A program made the translations under genes and the position numbers. This document shows positions 6,905 through 14,169 of a DNA stretch of 18,022 nt, piece by piece. Origin of the DNA: Propionibacterium sp. Lineage in GTDB: Bacteria; Actinomycetota; Actinomycetes; Propionibacteriales; Propionibacteriaceae. Within the stretch, counting starts at the first letter, position 1. The number at the start of each line of letters is the position of its first letter. The notes under the pieces were generated by a model. That model was not told the DNA's origin. It made no database searches and saw only the letters and a list, made by a program, of their open reading frames with translations. The stretch covers positions 1-18,022 of the forward strand of contig JAAYAO010000070.1 of assembly GCA_012719335.1 (NCBI GenBank), read 5' to 3'.

Positions 6905-8254
6905 TCAGGCGTTCACGCCGGTGCGGGGCATCGCGCCCGGCTTGGCCGGGGCCACCTTCTCCGGGGTGACCTTCTCCGGAGTGGGCTGCTCGGCCGGCGG
7001 ACGGGGCGCGACCGGGGTGTCCGGTTCCGGTTCGGGCTGCTCGGCCGGCGGTTCCTCCGGGGTCTCCTCGACCGTCACCGTGTTGGTGAGCACCACATCG
7101 GTGCGGATCTGATGACCGATGGTGAGGGTGAGCGTCGAGCCGGAGGCGTCCCCGGCGACGAACTCCGGCACCACGACCAGGCCCGGTTGGCCGGCGTCGC
7201 GTTCGGTCAGGGTCAGCTCGGTACCGGCCGGGAAGAGCACCGGGGTGGTGACCTCGCCGGCGGTCACCGAGAGCGCCAGTGGGTTTGCCGGCGCCGTCCA
7301 GTGCGGGTAGTCGGCCGCCGTGGTGCCGGCGGGCAGTTGCCAGGCCACCTCGACGACGAGGGTGGTGTCGGCGGCCAGTTGGTCGGCCGCTTCACCGGTC
7401 AGGGCCTTCTCCACCGCGAGGGCTCCCATCCCGTCCAGCATCTCGATGTCGACCGTCACCGACTGGCGGTACCGCTGGCTGGTCTCCCGGGTGACACCAC
7501 CATCACCCACCTGGGCGGAGTTCTGGTAGGTGAAGCCCGGCTGCACGGTGCCCGATTCGGTGGTCGGCCAGGTGTGGTAGGCGATCTGGTAGTTGGTGTC
7601 GGCGTCGAATCCACCGCCCTTGAGCGCAACCGCGGTCACCTCGACCTCGGTCTTGCTGATGAAGTTCACCTGCAACCGGTAGTCGGCAGCGGCCTCACCG
7701 TCGCCGTTGGCGTCGACGAGATTGCGGGTGACCTGCCCCTCGTCCTGACTCGACCAGAGCACCAGGCGCCATTCGTCACGATCCGCCTCGGTCGGCTCAT
7801 CGCCGAGGTGGAAGACGTGTCCGCCCCCGGTCAGGGTGTCGCGGAAGGTGATCGTGTTCGACGCACCGGCCGAGGCCGCGGCATGGTCCTTGGTGAAGTT
7901 CAGACCCCACCACAGTCTGTCGTCGGCCAACCGCGGTTCGCCGGCCCACTTGGTCGGGTTCTCGGGCAACGGCCCGTACCCGGGCGGGCCGTGGATGCCG
8001 CCGTCCTCACCGGGCAGCGGGACGGTGGTGGTGACGTCGTTGAGGTCGACCTCGATACCGGTGGCCTCGGTCACGGTGACCGCCTGGAGGCGCACCTCGC
8101 CCGTACCCTTGATGCCGGTTCTGCCGGCGATGACGTCGTTGAACACGCAGGTCAGCGACCCGGTGGTGGTCTCGATGGCCGACCCGTCGACCGGGTTGGT
8201 GGCCGAGCCGCCACCGAAGACACAGAAACCGGGCCCGACCGCGAGATTCCGCAT
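6905..8254 (-). pseudogene. Surface adhesin-like protein, apparently truncated at both ends
   Basis: Open frame of 449 codons resembling Gram-positive surface proteins with DUF5979-like Ig-type repeats. An N-terminal module contains SLTCVFNDVIAG and VPLPGEDGGIHGP. A middle domain (about 105-275) follows, then a DUF5979-like domain (about 278-390) with motifs such as LAVEKALTGEAADQ, VEVAWQLP and ELTLTERDAGQPG. A Pro/Glu-rich spacer then leads to MPRTGVNA. Members normally have a signal peptide and, after LPxTG, a hydrophobic helix and a positive tail; both are absent. The only start (ATG 8254) lies inside the terminator hairpin of the upstream gene and lacks a ribosome site. No other ATG, GTG or TTG exists back to the preceding in-frame stop at 8330. 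I infer a decayed or rearranged remnant. It has no internal stops, so a recently truncated or cytoplasmic product cannot be excluded. Confidence 0.65.
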
Positions 8255-8270
8255 CTCGTGGTCGGGCCCG
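8230..8270 (-). terminator. Terminator hairpin of the Gfo/Idh oxidoreductase gene
   Basis: Two 18-base arms pair at 17 of 18 positions around a 5-base loop (8248-8252). On the minus strand the stem is followed by GGTTTCTGTGTCTT, moderately T-rich. It lies 60 bases after the oxidoreductase stop. In plus-strand RNA the single odd pair is G-U, so the hairpin would fold fully, but no T-run follows in that direction. Confidence 0.7.
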
Positions 8271-8329
8271 TCGCGTTGATCGGGGAACCTCCCCCACCAC
8301 GGGACGGACGAGGCCCCGCCGGGATGGCC

Positions 8330-9295
8330 TCAGTCGGCGCGCACCACGTCGGCCCGGTCGATCACCTGCATCGCCAGCCGGGACACCGCCAACCGTTCGT
8401 GCTGTATCCGCCCCGCGAGAACCAGTTCGACGAATCCGTCGACCGCGTACTCGAACTTGTGGGCCGGGCCGGTCGATTCCTCGTCCACGAGCACCTCCCG
8501 GCGTCCGTCGCGGTACTCGATGACCACCGAGGTGGGTGCGCTCATCGCATCGATCAGCATCGAGGCGTCCTCACCCTCGATCACGCTGGGCCGGACGCTG
8601 TGCGAGATCTTGGAGTAGCTCAGCTCGGTGTAGTGGCCGGGGTAATCGAGGACGATCGTGCCGGCCCCGTCGAAACCGTTCGCCAACCGGATCGAGGTGG
8701 TCTGCACCCGCTGCGGCTCGCCGAACAGTCGCAGCGCCGGGTGCAGGCAATACACCCCGATGTCGAGCAGTGCGGCGTTGGCCAGGCCGGGGTCGAAGGC
8801 GTTCAACACCTCCCCGCGCCGGAAGGCGTCGTAGCGGGAGGAGTACTGGCACATCTCGAAGGCCGCCCGGCGAATGGTGCCCAGGTCGCCCAACCGGGCG
8901 GCGATCAGCTCCCAGGCGGGGTCGAACATCGGCCGGACCTCCTCGACCACCACCCGGTTGGTGTCGACGGCCGCGGCGACGATCGCGTCGAACTCGGCGA
9001 GGTTCACCCCGAGGGTCTTCTCGCACAGCACGTGCTTACCGGCCCGCAGTGCCCGCATCGACTGCTCGGCATGCAGCTTCATCGGGCTGGCGATGTAGAC
9101 CACCTCCAGGTCGTCGCGGGCGAGCATCTCGTCGAGGTCGGTGTGTACCCGCTCGATGCCGTGTCTCCCGGCGAACTCGGCGCCGCGTTCGGCCGAACGG
9201 GAGTACACCGCCACCGGCACGATGGTGCCCAGCGTGCGGCAGGCCTCCACCATCCAGTCGCTGACGAATCCGGTACCGATCACTGCGAGCCGCAC
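8330..9295 (-). CDS. Gfo/Idh/MocA family oxidoreductase
   Basis: Predicted cytoplasmic NAD(P)-dependent oxidoreductase of 321 aa, probably acting on a sugar, inositol or similar polyol. The N-terminal Rossmann fold starts at residue 2 with RLAVIGTGFVSDW (GTGFVS at 7-12). The dinucleotide domain ends with VVYIASPMKLH and AGKHVLCEKT. The lysine (Lys93) of the family EKP motif is present, but the proline is Thr. The C-terminal alpha/beta domain follows (about 125-321), with RFGE-like LRLFGEPQRVQTT. The start is the GTG at 9295, preceded by GGAGAGG about 8 bases away. It is transcribed divergently from the GntR-type gene with operator-like sites between them, so it is the likely target of that regulator. 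The substrate is unknown; no kinase or transporter for it lies beside it. Confidence 0.9.
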   Translation of the reverse strand: MRLAVIGTGFVSDWMVEACRTLGTIVPVAVYSRSAERGAEFAGRHGIERVHTDLDEMLARDDLEVVYIASPMKLHAEQSMRALRAGKHVLCEKTLGVNLAEFDAIVAAAVDTNRVVVEEVRPMFDPAWELIAARLGDLGTIRRAAFEMCQYSSRYDAFRRGEVLNAFDPGLANAALLDIGVYCLHPALRLFGEPQRVQTTSIRLANGFDGAGTIVLDYPGHYTELSYSKISHSVRPSVIEGEDASMLIDAMSAPTSVVIEYRDGRREVLVDEESTGPAHKFEYAVDGFVELVLAGRIQHERLAVSRLAMQVIDRADVVRAD

Positions 9296-9329
9296 GATGG
9301 CCGCCTCTCCGCCCGCGCCGGGGCTGGTT

Positions 9330-9347
9330 GTCTATAGATCTTCAGAC
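9330..9347. promoter_or_regulatory. GntR/HutC-type operator candidate, oxidoreductase side
   Basis: 18-bp imperfect inverted repeat GTCT-at-AGATCT-tc-AGAC with 14 of 18 positions symmetric. Its left half, GTCTATAG, matches the HutC-subfamily consensus GTNTANAC at all but the last fixed base. It overlaps a possible -10 (TATAGA on the minus strand) for the oxidoreductase gene, 35 bases upstream of its start codon. Confidence 0.5.
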
Positions 9348-9374
9348 TATTCCGGACGCTGTCGCGTGTCCGGT

Positions 9375-9386
9375 CCGGGATCCCGG
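9375..9386. repeat. 12-bp perfect palindrome in the divergent promoter region
   Basis: CCGGGATCCCGG is fully self-complementary and lies where a -35 region for the GntR-type gene could sit. It could be an additional protein site or chance in GC-rich DNA. Confidence 0.3.
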
Positions 9387-9393
9387 CCTGAGG

Positions 9394-9399
9394 TAGGAT
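9394..9399 (+). promoter_or_regulatory. Candidate -10 element of the GntR-type gene
   Basis: TAGGAT fits TANNNT and would place the transcription start near 9406, immediately before the operator candidate at 9407-9418. This suggests autorepression by blocking initiation. Confidence 0.45.
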
Positions 9400-9406
9400 G
9401 ATGCCC

Positions 9407-9418
9407 TGTTCTAGACAA
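9407..9418. promoter_or_regulatory. GntR/HutC-type operator candidate, regulator side
   Basis: TGTTCTAGACAA contains TTCTAGAC, which differs from the HutC-subfamily consensus GTNTANAC only at the first base, with a TCTAGA core palindrome. It sits just after the candidate -10 and before the ribosome site of the regulator gene. Confidence 0.5.
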
Positions 9419-9437
9419 GTGGCGGGAGGAGTGACCG

Positions 9438-10217
9438 ATGAGCGTGACTCCGAAACGTTCCCGCACGAACCGCGGCGAATCCCAGTACAAGGTGATCGAG
9501 GCCTGGCTGGAGGAACAGTGCCGGTTGCTCGGGCCGGGCAGCCCGCTGCCGTCGGAGAAGCAATTGTCGGAGAAGTTCCGGGTCAGCCGGATGACCGTGC
9601 GGCATGCGATGCAGGCGCTCACCGCCAGTGGCCGGATCGAGCGCCGCCAGGGGTTGGGCACCTTCGTCGGCGCCCCCGATGTACACCGGCAGGAGTCGGT
9701 GCTGTGTTCGTTCACCGAGGAGATGGCCGAGCGCGGGATTCGGGTGACCTCCCAACTGTTGGCCACCGACGTCGGGGTGCGGCCGAACATCGCCGCGATG
9801 ATGGGCCTGCCCACCGACGCCTGGCTGGTCACCGTCGACCGGGTGCGGCTGGCCGACGGGGTACCGCTGGCCCGCGAGCAGGTGTACCTGCCGATGAAGT
9901 ACCAGGCGGTGCTGGAGCGCGACCTGGCCAACGGCTCCCTGCACAACGCCCTGTTGGATCTGGGGGTGGTGTTCGTCGGCGCGACCGCTGCGGTGACCGC
10001 CCGGCTCGCCACCGCCGAGGAGCTCGACCTGCTGCGAATGACCGGCCCGGCCGCGGTGCTGGTCGAATCCCGCTTGAGCACCGACATCAACTCCGAAGTG
10101 GTCGCCCACGCCGAAACCGCCTATGTCGGCAGCCGGTGGGCGATCGACACCAGCACCTCGGCGCCGGCCACCCCGGGCGCGCAGGCCTCGACCCTGATCG
10201 GTGCCCCCACGAACTGA
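9438..10217 (+). CDS. GntR family regulator with UTRA domain (HutC subfamily)
   Basis: Transcription factor of 259 aa. The N-terminal winged helix-turn-helix spans about 14-78, with the classical pattern LPSEKQLSEKF (37-47), SRMTVRHAMQAL (50-61) and wing GRIERRQGLGTFV (65-77). The C-terminal UTRA ligand domain (about 90-245) shows PTDAWLVTVDRVRLADG, ARLATAEELDLLRM and the late strand EVVAHAETAYVGSRW. UTRA regulators usually sense sugar phosphates or related small molecules. The start ATG is preceded by GGGAGGAG at good spacing. The gene is divergent from the Gfo/Idh gene, with two HutC-like sites between them. The most likely role is repression of that oxidoreductase and of itself. Control of the downstream convergent operon is less likely, because that operon has its own upstream region more than 7 kb away. 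Confidence 0.92.
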   Translation: MSVTPKRSRTNRGESQYKVIEAWLEEQCRLLGPGSPLPSEKQLSEKFRVSRMTVRHAMQALTASGRIERRQGLGTFVGAPDVHRQESVLCSFTEEMAERGIRVTSQLLATDVGVRPNIAAMMGLPTDAWLVTVDRVRLADGVPLAREQVYLPMKYQAVLERDLANGSLHNALLDLGVVFVGATAAVTARLATAEELDLLRMTGPAAVLVESRLSTDINSEVVAHAETAYVGSRWAIDTSTSAPATPGAQASTLIGAPTN

Positions 10218-10226
10218 CTGCGGTGC

Positions 10227-10259
10227 GGTGCGGTGCCGGGATCGGGTCGGCACCGCACC
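10227..10259. terminator. Bidirectional terminator between convergent genes
   Basis: An 11-bp perfect stem GGTGCGGTGCC/GGCACCGCACC with an 11-base loop lies between the stops of the GntR-type gene and the last gene of the ABC/monooxygenase operon. It lacks a T-run, so efficiency is uncertain, but its place between convergent stops supports the call. Confidence 0.6.
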
Positions 10260-10263
10260 TCGG

Positions 10264-10881
10264 TCACCAGCCGCGTTCGCCGGCCGGCACCTCGGGTTCA
10301 CCCAGCGACAGCATCAGCCGGTTCGCCCAGTTGAAGAAGGCCGCCGATTGCACCAGGTCGGTGATCTCGGTGTCGTCCAGACCCACCTGCCGCAACCGTG
10401 CGACGTGCTCGGGGCCGAAGCGCACCGGGGTGTCGGTCAACGCGACCGAGGCCTCGATGATCGCCGACCACCGCTCGTCCTGTTCGGCCTGCACCCCCTC
10501 GTCCAGCAGCCGTTGCACGTCCGCTTCGCGTTTGGCGTAGTGGGAGGCGAATCGTGCGTGCACGGAGGCGCAGAACACGCACCCGTTGTGCCGCGACACC
10601 GCGGCCGCGGCGAGTTCGCGTTCGGCCCGGGGCAGCCCGCCCTTGGAGTGGAAGATGTCCAGGTCGGCGCGGGTGCGGGCCTCCAGGATGTCCGGGTCGT
10701 CGGCGAGCAGCCGGAAGTAGGGGCTGTTCGCCCGGGCCGGCTGCACCAGCGATTCGACCTGCCGGTCGGTGAGTTCCTCGGCGGTGGCCGGTTCCAGCCA
10801 GGGCACCCAGCCCAGTGATTCCTGGGTGAAGGCCTCGGGACGGGTCAGGTCGGTGGGTTCGATCACCTCGGCGCCGCTCAT
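10264..10881 (-). CDS. AhpD/CMD-type alkylhydroperoxidase domain protein (Avi_7169-like)
   Basis: Cytoplasmic protein of 205 aa of the carboxymuconolactone decarboxylase/AhpD group. The thiol active site is visible as CVFCASVHAR, giving CxxCxxxH (Cys101, Cys104, His108), with the upstream acid Glu89 in RAEREL. This arrangement supports peroxidatic or disulfide chemistry in AhpD. It is the last gene of the operon and overlaps the preceding CMD gene by 4 bases (ATGA). The sequence and position fit the family I remember as the alkylhydroperoxidase domain protein of the Avi_7169 type, which travels with luciferase-like monooxygenases and peptide-type ABC transporters. A role in removing peroxide or reactive products formed by the flavin enzyme is inferred. 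Confidence 0.85.
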   Translation of the reverse strand: MSGAEVIEPTDLTRPEAFTQESLGWVPWLEPATAEELTDRQVESLVQPARANSPYFRLLADDPDILEARTRADLDIFHSKGGLPRAERELAAAAVSRHNGCVFCASVHARFASHYAKREADVQRLLDEGVQAEQDERWSAIIEASVALTDTPVRFGPEHVARLRQVGLDDTEITDLVQSAAFFNWANRLMLSLGEPEVPAGERGW

Positions 10882-11483
10882 CGCAGACCCTCCCCCGCCA
10901 GCACGGTGAACCCGGCGCTCAGCCGCACCTGGAAGCTGATGAACGAGATCAGTTGCGACCAGGTGACGATCTGCGGACGATCCCAGCCCGACGCCGCCAG
11001 GGTGGCCAACACCTTGGGCCGGGCATCGCGCGGGTGCAGCACCAGGAAATGGGCGTGCTCCAGTACCGCGGTCAACCGCTCGCCCAGCAGCTCGCGCTCC
11101 TCCTCGGCCACCTGCCACCACTGGCCGGGCAGCCCGGCCGCAGCCAGCTTCGCCTCCCGGTAGGTGCCCCACGGCCCCTGCTGGGCGGCCGATTCGAGCA
11201 GCCGGTCGAGCAGGGCGGGGTCGGTGGTGCGGTCGCGGTGCCACTGCGCCACCGCCGAACCGGGGTCGGTCAGACCGGCCACGAAACTGGCCACCAGGTG
11301 CCGGTCGGCGATCGCGATGCCGTGGGTTTCGGCCCCGAAGAGCGCCCGATGGGCCGCCTGGATGTTGTTGCGGGTGTCGGGACGGGCCCGGCGGATGGTG
11401 TCCAACCGGTCGCCGGGGGCGATGCCGACGACGTGGTCGACAACGTCCTCGACCGGGGTTTCGATCAATGGTGCGGCGCTCAT
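10878..11483 (-). CDS. CMD domain-like protein without cysteines (Avi_7170-like)
   Basis: Protein of 201 aa, mainly helical, resembling the CMD domain family I recall as the Avi_7170 type. It contains no cysteine at all, so it cannot carry the AhpD thiol centre. The corresponding helix reads VLEHAHFLVLHPRDARPKV. Its C-terminal half includes SGWDRPQIVTWSQLISF and the conserved-looking VRLSAGFTVL. It overlaps both neighbours by 4 bases (ATGA at 11480-11483 and 10878-10881), so its output is likely coupled to that of the monooxygenase and the Cys-containing partner. A structural or regulatory subunit of a hetero-oligomer with the other CMD protein is possible but is inference. The family call rests on recollection of the neighbourhood. 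Confidence 0.75.
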   Translation of the reverse strand: MSAAPLIETPVEDVVDHVVGIAPGDRLDTIRRARPDTRNNIQAAHRALFGAETHGIAIADRHLVASFVAGLTDPGSAVAQWHRDRTTDPALLDRLLESAAQQGPWGTYREAKLAAAGLPGQWWQVAEEERELLGERLTAVLEHAHFLVLHPRDARPKVLATLAASGWDRPQIVTWSQLISFISFQVRLSAGFTVLAGEGLR

Positions 11484-12496
11484 GCGGCACTCCGTTCGGT
11501 CTCGGTGCCCAGCCCGAGGGCGGGGGCCACCTGGTCGGCAATCAGTTCGATGGAACGCAGGATCTGGTCGTGCGGCGGGTCGATCGAGTGCACCTGCACC
11601 GACACCTCGGTGGCCTCGGCCAGGGTGGCGTCGGCGGCCAGTGCCTCGGCCACCTCGGCGGGGGAGCCGACGAAGGAGTCGGTCAGCCGGATCAGTTCGT
11701 CCACCGGCGCATCGGGCGAGACCCGCTTGCCGAAGGTGGGCGAGTTGGTGACCGCGCGGCGCAACCCCAGCTCGGCCCAGTGCCGGGCCCGTTGGCTGGT
11801 GTCGGCGACGAACACGGTGCGCGAGGCCAGCACCCGCGGACGGGCACCGGTCGGCAGCGCGGCCCGGTAGGCCTCGACGATCGGCAACTGCAGGTCGGCC
11901 AGGGTCGCGTCGAACTGCCCGTCCGGACGCGGCTGGGTGCGCGACAGCATCAACCCGTCACCGGCCGCGCCGGCCCGCTCACCACCGGAGACCGAGAAGG
12001 TCGCCTGCCACACCCGTTCCGGCAGGGTGCCGCCGGCCGGGTGGAGCCGGTTCGCGGTGCCGTTGATCGGTTCCCCGCGCCAAGCCCCGAGCAGGGTTTC
12101 CAACTTCTCGGCCGACAGCGCGTAACGGTCGGCGAAGTCGACCCCGAAGGCGCCGAAGGAGCTCGGCGTGCCGCCGGTGGAGATGCCCACCTCGAGCCGT
12201 CCGTCGGACAGCAGGTCGGCGACCACCACGTCCTCGGCGGTACGCACCGCGTCCTCCATCGGCAGGCAGATCACCCCGGTGCCAAGCCGGATCGTCGAGG
12301 TCAACCCGGCGACGTGGCCGAGAAAGACCAACGGTGAGGGCAGGCCGCCCTCCGCGCCGTGGAAGTGGTGCTGGGCGACCCAGGCGGTGGCGTAACCGTG
12401 GGCTTCGGCGTGCCGGATCTGTTCGGTGGCGTACCGGTACCGCTGCGCGGCCGGCACATCGTCCAGCAACCGGGTGAAGAATCCGAGGGTGGTCAT
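11480..12496 (-). CDS. Luciferase-like FMN-dependent monooxygenase (KPN_01858-like)
   Basis: Predicted cytoplasmic TIM-barrel flavin monooxygenase of 338 aa that would use reduced FMN and oxygen. Family landmarks are HAEAHGYATAWVAQHHF (29-45), the strand LGTGVICLP (71-79) and the phosphate-binding region LSDGRLEVGISTGG (96-109). SFVGSPAEVAEAL near the C-terminus is also typical. Two start codons lie in ATGATG. I prefer the second (12496) because AAGGAG is then 4 bases upstream; with the first (12499) it is only 1 base away. The stop of the ABC ATPase gene overlaps either start. No flavin reductase gene is in the operon, so reduced FMN must come from elsewhere. The substrate is presumably what the linked transporter brings in. 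The subfamily assignment is from memory. Confidence 0.85.
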   Translation of the reverse strand: MTTLGFFTRLLDDVPAAQRYRYATEQIRHAEAHGYATAWVAQHHFHGAEGGLPSPLVFLGHVAGLTSTIRLGTGVICLPMEDAVRTAEDVVVADLLSDGRLEVGISTGGTPSSFGAFGVDFADRYALSAEKLETLLGAWRGEPINGTANRLHPAGGTLPERVWQATFSVSGGERAGAAGDGLMLSRTQPRPDGQFDATLADLQLPIVEAYRAALPTGARPRVLASRTVFVADTSQRARHWAELGLRRAVTNSPTFGKRVSPDAPVDELIRLTDSFVGSPAEVAEALAADATLAEATEVSVQVHSIDPPHDQILRSIELIADQVAPALGLGTETERSAA

Positions 12497-14169
12497 CATG
12501 CTCCTTGGGTGGTGGCGGGGGCGGTGCTGCGGCCGGGGATGGCGGCCAGCAGTTCGCGGGTGTAATCGGTGGACGGGTGGGTGAAGACCTCGTGGGTCCA
12601 GCCGGCTTCGACGACCCGGCCGCGGCGCATCACCGAGACCGTGTCGCTGATCCGGCCGACCACACCCAGGTCGTGGGAGATGAACAGGTAGGTCAGCCCG
12701 AGTTCGTCCTGCAGTTCGGTGAGCAGCCGCAGAATCTGGGCCTGCACGGTGACGTCCAGGGCCGAGACGGGTTCGTCCAGCACCACGACGCGGGGTTGCA
12801 CGATCAGTGCGCGGGCGATCGCCACACGTTGGCGCTGCCCACCGGAGAGTTCGCGGGGTAGTTTCTGCGCCGTGTCGGCCGGCAGGGCGACCCGGTCGAG
12901 GTATTCGGTGACCAGCGTGCGGCGGCCGGCCCGGTCGGCGAGCCGGTAGTTCAGCAACGGTTCGGCCAGGATGTCGGCGATCCGTTGCCGCGGGTCCAGC
13001 GACGAGTACGGGTTCTGCAACACCAGTTGGGCGCGGCGGCGCAGTTCGCGGACCTGCTTGCGGGTCTTCAGTGCGCCGACGTCCAGCCCGGCGATCTTGA
13101 CCAGCCCGGAGGTGGGCCGGTGGAACCCGAGCAAGGCCCGCACGGTGCTGGTCTTGCCGGAGCCGGATTCGCCCACGATCGCGTGGGTGGTGCCCTCGGC
13201 GACGGTCATCGAGACCTGGTCGACGGCCCGGAACGGGGCGCGGCCGCGGCCGGTGTCGAACTCCTGCACCAGGCTGCTGACCCGGATCGGGGGTTCGGCG
13301 GTCGGCTTGGGCACCGGACGCGGGGGCGGCACCTCGGCGGCGACCGCGGCCGCCTCGGCGAGCAGGGTGGCGGTGTATTCCTCGCGGGGGTTGGCGATCA
13401 CCTCGGTGGTGCGGCCGGCCTCGACGATCCGGCCGTGCCGCATCACCACGATCCGGTCGGCCCGTTCCCGGGCCACCCCCAGGTCGTGGGTGACCAGCAG
13501 CACCGCGGAGTTGTGCTCCACCCGCAGCCCGTCGATCAGGTCCAGGATGCGCCGTTGCACGGTGACGTCCAGGGCGGAGGTCGGCTCGTCGGCGATGATC
13601 ACCTCGGGGTCGAGGGCGATCGCCGAGGCGATCAGCACCCGCTGCTTCATGCCACCGGACAGTTCGTGCGGGTATTGCCCGGCGCGCAGCTCCGGATCGT
13701 CCAGGCCGACGTGTTCGAGCAGTTCGAGCACCCGTTGCCGGATCGCCGGTTTCGACCCCCATCGGTGTACCCGCAGCACCTCGGCGAGGGATTCGCCGAT
13801 GGTCTTGACCGGGTTCAGGGAGTTGTTCGGGTCCTGCGGCACCAGGCCGATCCGGCGGCCGCGGATGTCGCGCATCGCCTTGTCGGTCAGGCCGGTCAGT
13901 TCGGTCTCGCCCAGGGTGATGCCGCCGGCTTCGAGGCGGCCGTTCTCGGCGAGCAGGCCGATGATCGCCTGCGCGGTGGTCGACTTGCCCGAGCCGGATT
14001 CACCGACCAGGGCCACCACCTCACCGGGCTTGATGGTGAACGACACCCCGTGCACCACCTCGGTGCGCCGGTGCCGCGATTCGTAGGACACCACCAGATC
14101 GCGGACGTCCAGGACGGGCCGGTCGGCCGCGCCGGTGTCGGCGCCGGGACGGGTTTCGGTGATCGTCAT
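12496..14169 (-). CDS. Fused double ABC transporter ATPase (DppD-DppF type)
   Basis: Cytoplasmic energy subunit of 557 aa carrying two complete nucleotide-binding domains. Domain 1 has Walker A GESGSGKST (56-64), signature LSGGM (170-174) and Walker B VIIADEP (190-196). Domain 2 has Walker A GESGSGKTS (333-341), signature LSGGQ (441-445) and Walker B VVVLDEP (461-467). Both have the switch histidine (THD, SHD). A Pro/Ala-rich linker (about 271-294) joins them. In many bacteria these are two proteins, OppD/OppF or DppD/DppF; fused forms are known. ATG 14169 overlaps the permease stop by 4 bases (ATGA), with AAGGGAG upstream. The gene sits between the permease genes and the monooxygenase gene. 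Peptide/nickel/opine-type import is the family expectation. Confidence 0.94.
   Translation of the reverse strand: MTITETRPGADTGAADRPVLDVRDLVVSYESRHRRTEVVHGVSFTIKPGEVVALVGESGSGKSTTAQAIIGLLAENGRLEAGGITLGETELTGLTDKAMRDIRGRRIGLVPQDPNNSLNPVKTIGESLAEVLRVHRWGSKPAIRQRVLELLEHVGLDDPELRAGQYPHELSGGMKQRVLIASAIALDPEVIIADEPTSALDVTVQRRILDLIDGLRVEHNSAVLLVTHDLGVARERADRIVVMRHGRIVEAGRTTEVIANPREEYTATLLAEAAAVAAEVPPPRPVPKPTAEPPIRVSSLVQEFDTGRGRAPFRAVDQVSMTVAEGTTHAIVGESGSGKTSTVRALLGFHRPTSGLVKIAGLDVGALKTRKQVRELRRRAQLVLQNPYSSLDPRQRIADILAEPLLNYRLADRAGRRTLVTEYLDRVALPADTAQKLPRELSGGQRQRVAIARALIVQPRVVVLDEPVSALDVTVQAQILRLLTELQDELGLTYLFISHDLGVVGRISDTVSVMRRGRVVEAGWTHEVFTHPSTDYTRELLAAIPGRSTAPATTQGA

Noticed and set aside
7112..9337. 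741-codon plus-strand frame
   Set aside because: It runs antisense across two unrelated minus-strand genes and a terminator. Its composition is that of a shadow frame and no domain is recognisable.
12500..13762. Extended N-terminus for the monooxygenase
   Set aside because: The upstream part of that frame is out-of-frame translation of the ABC ATPase gene; the ATGATG with AAGGAG marks the real start.
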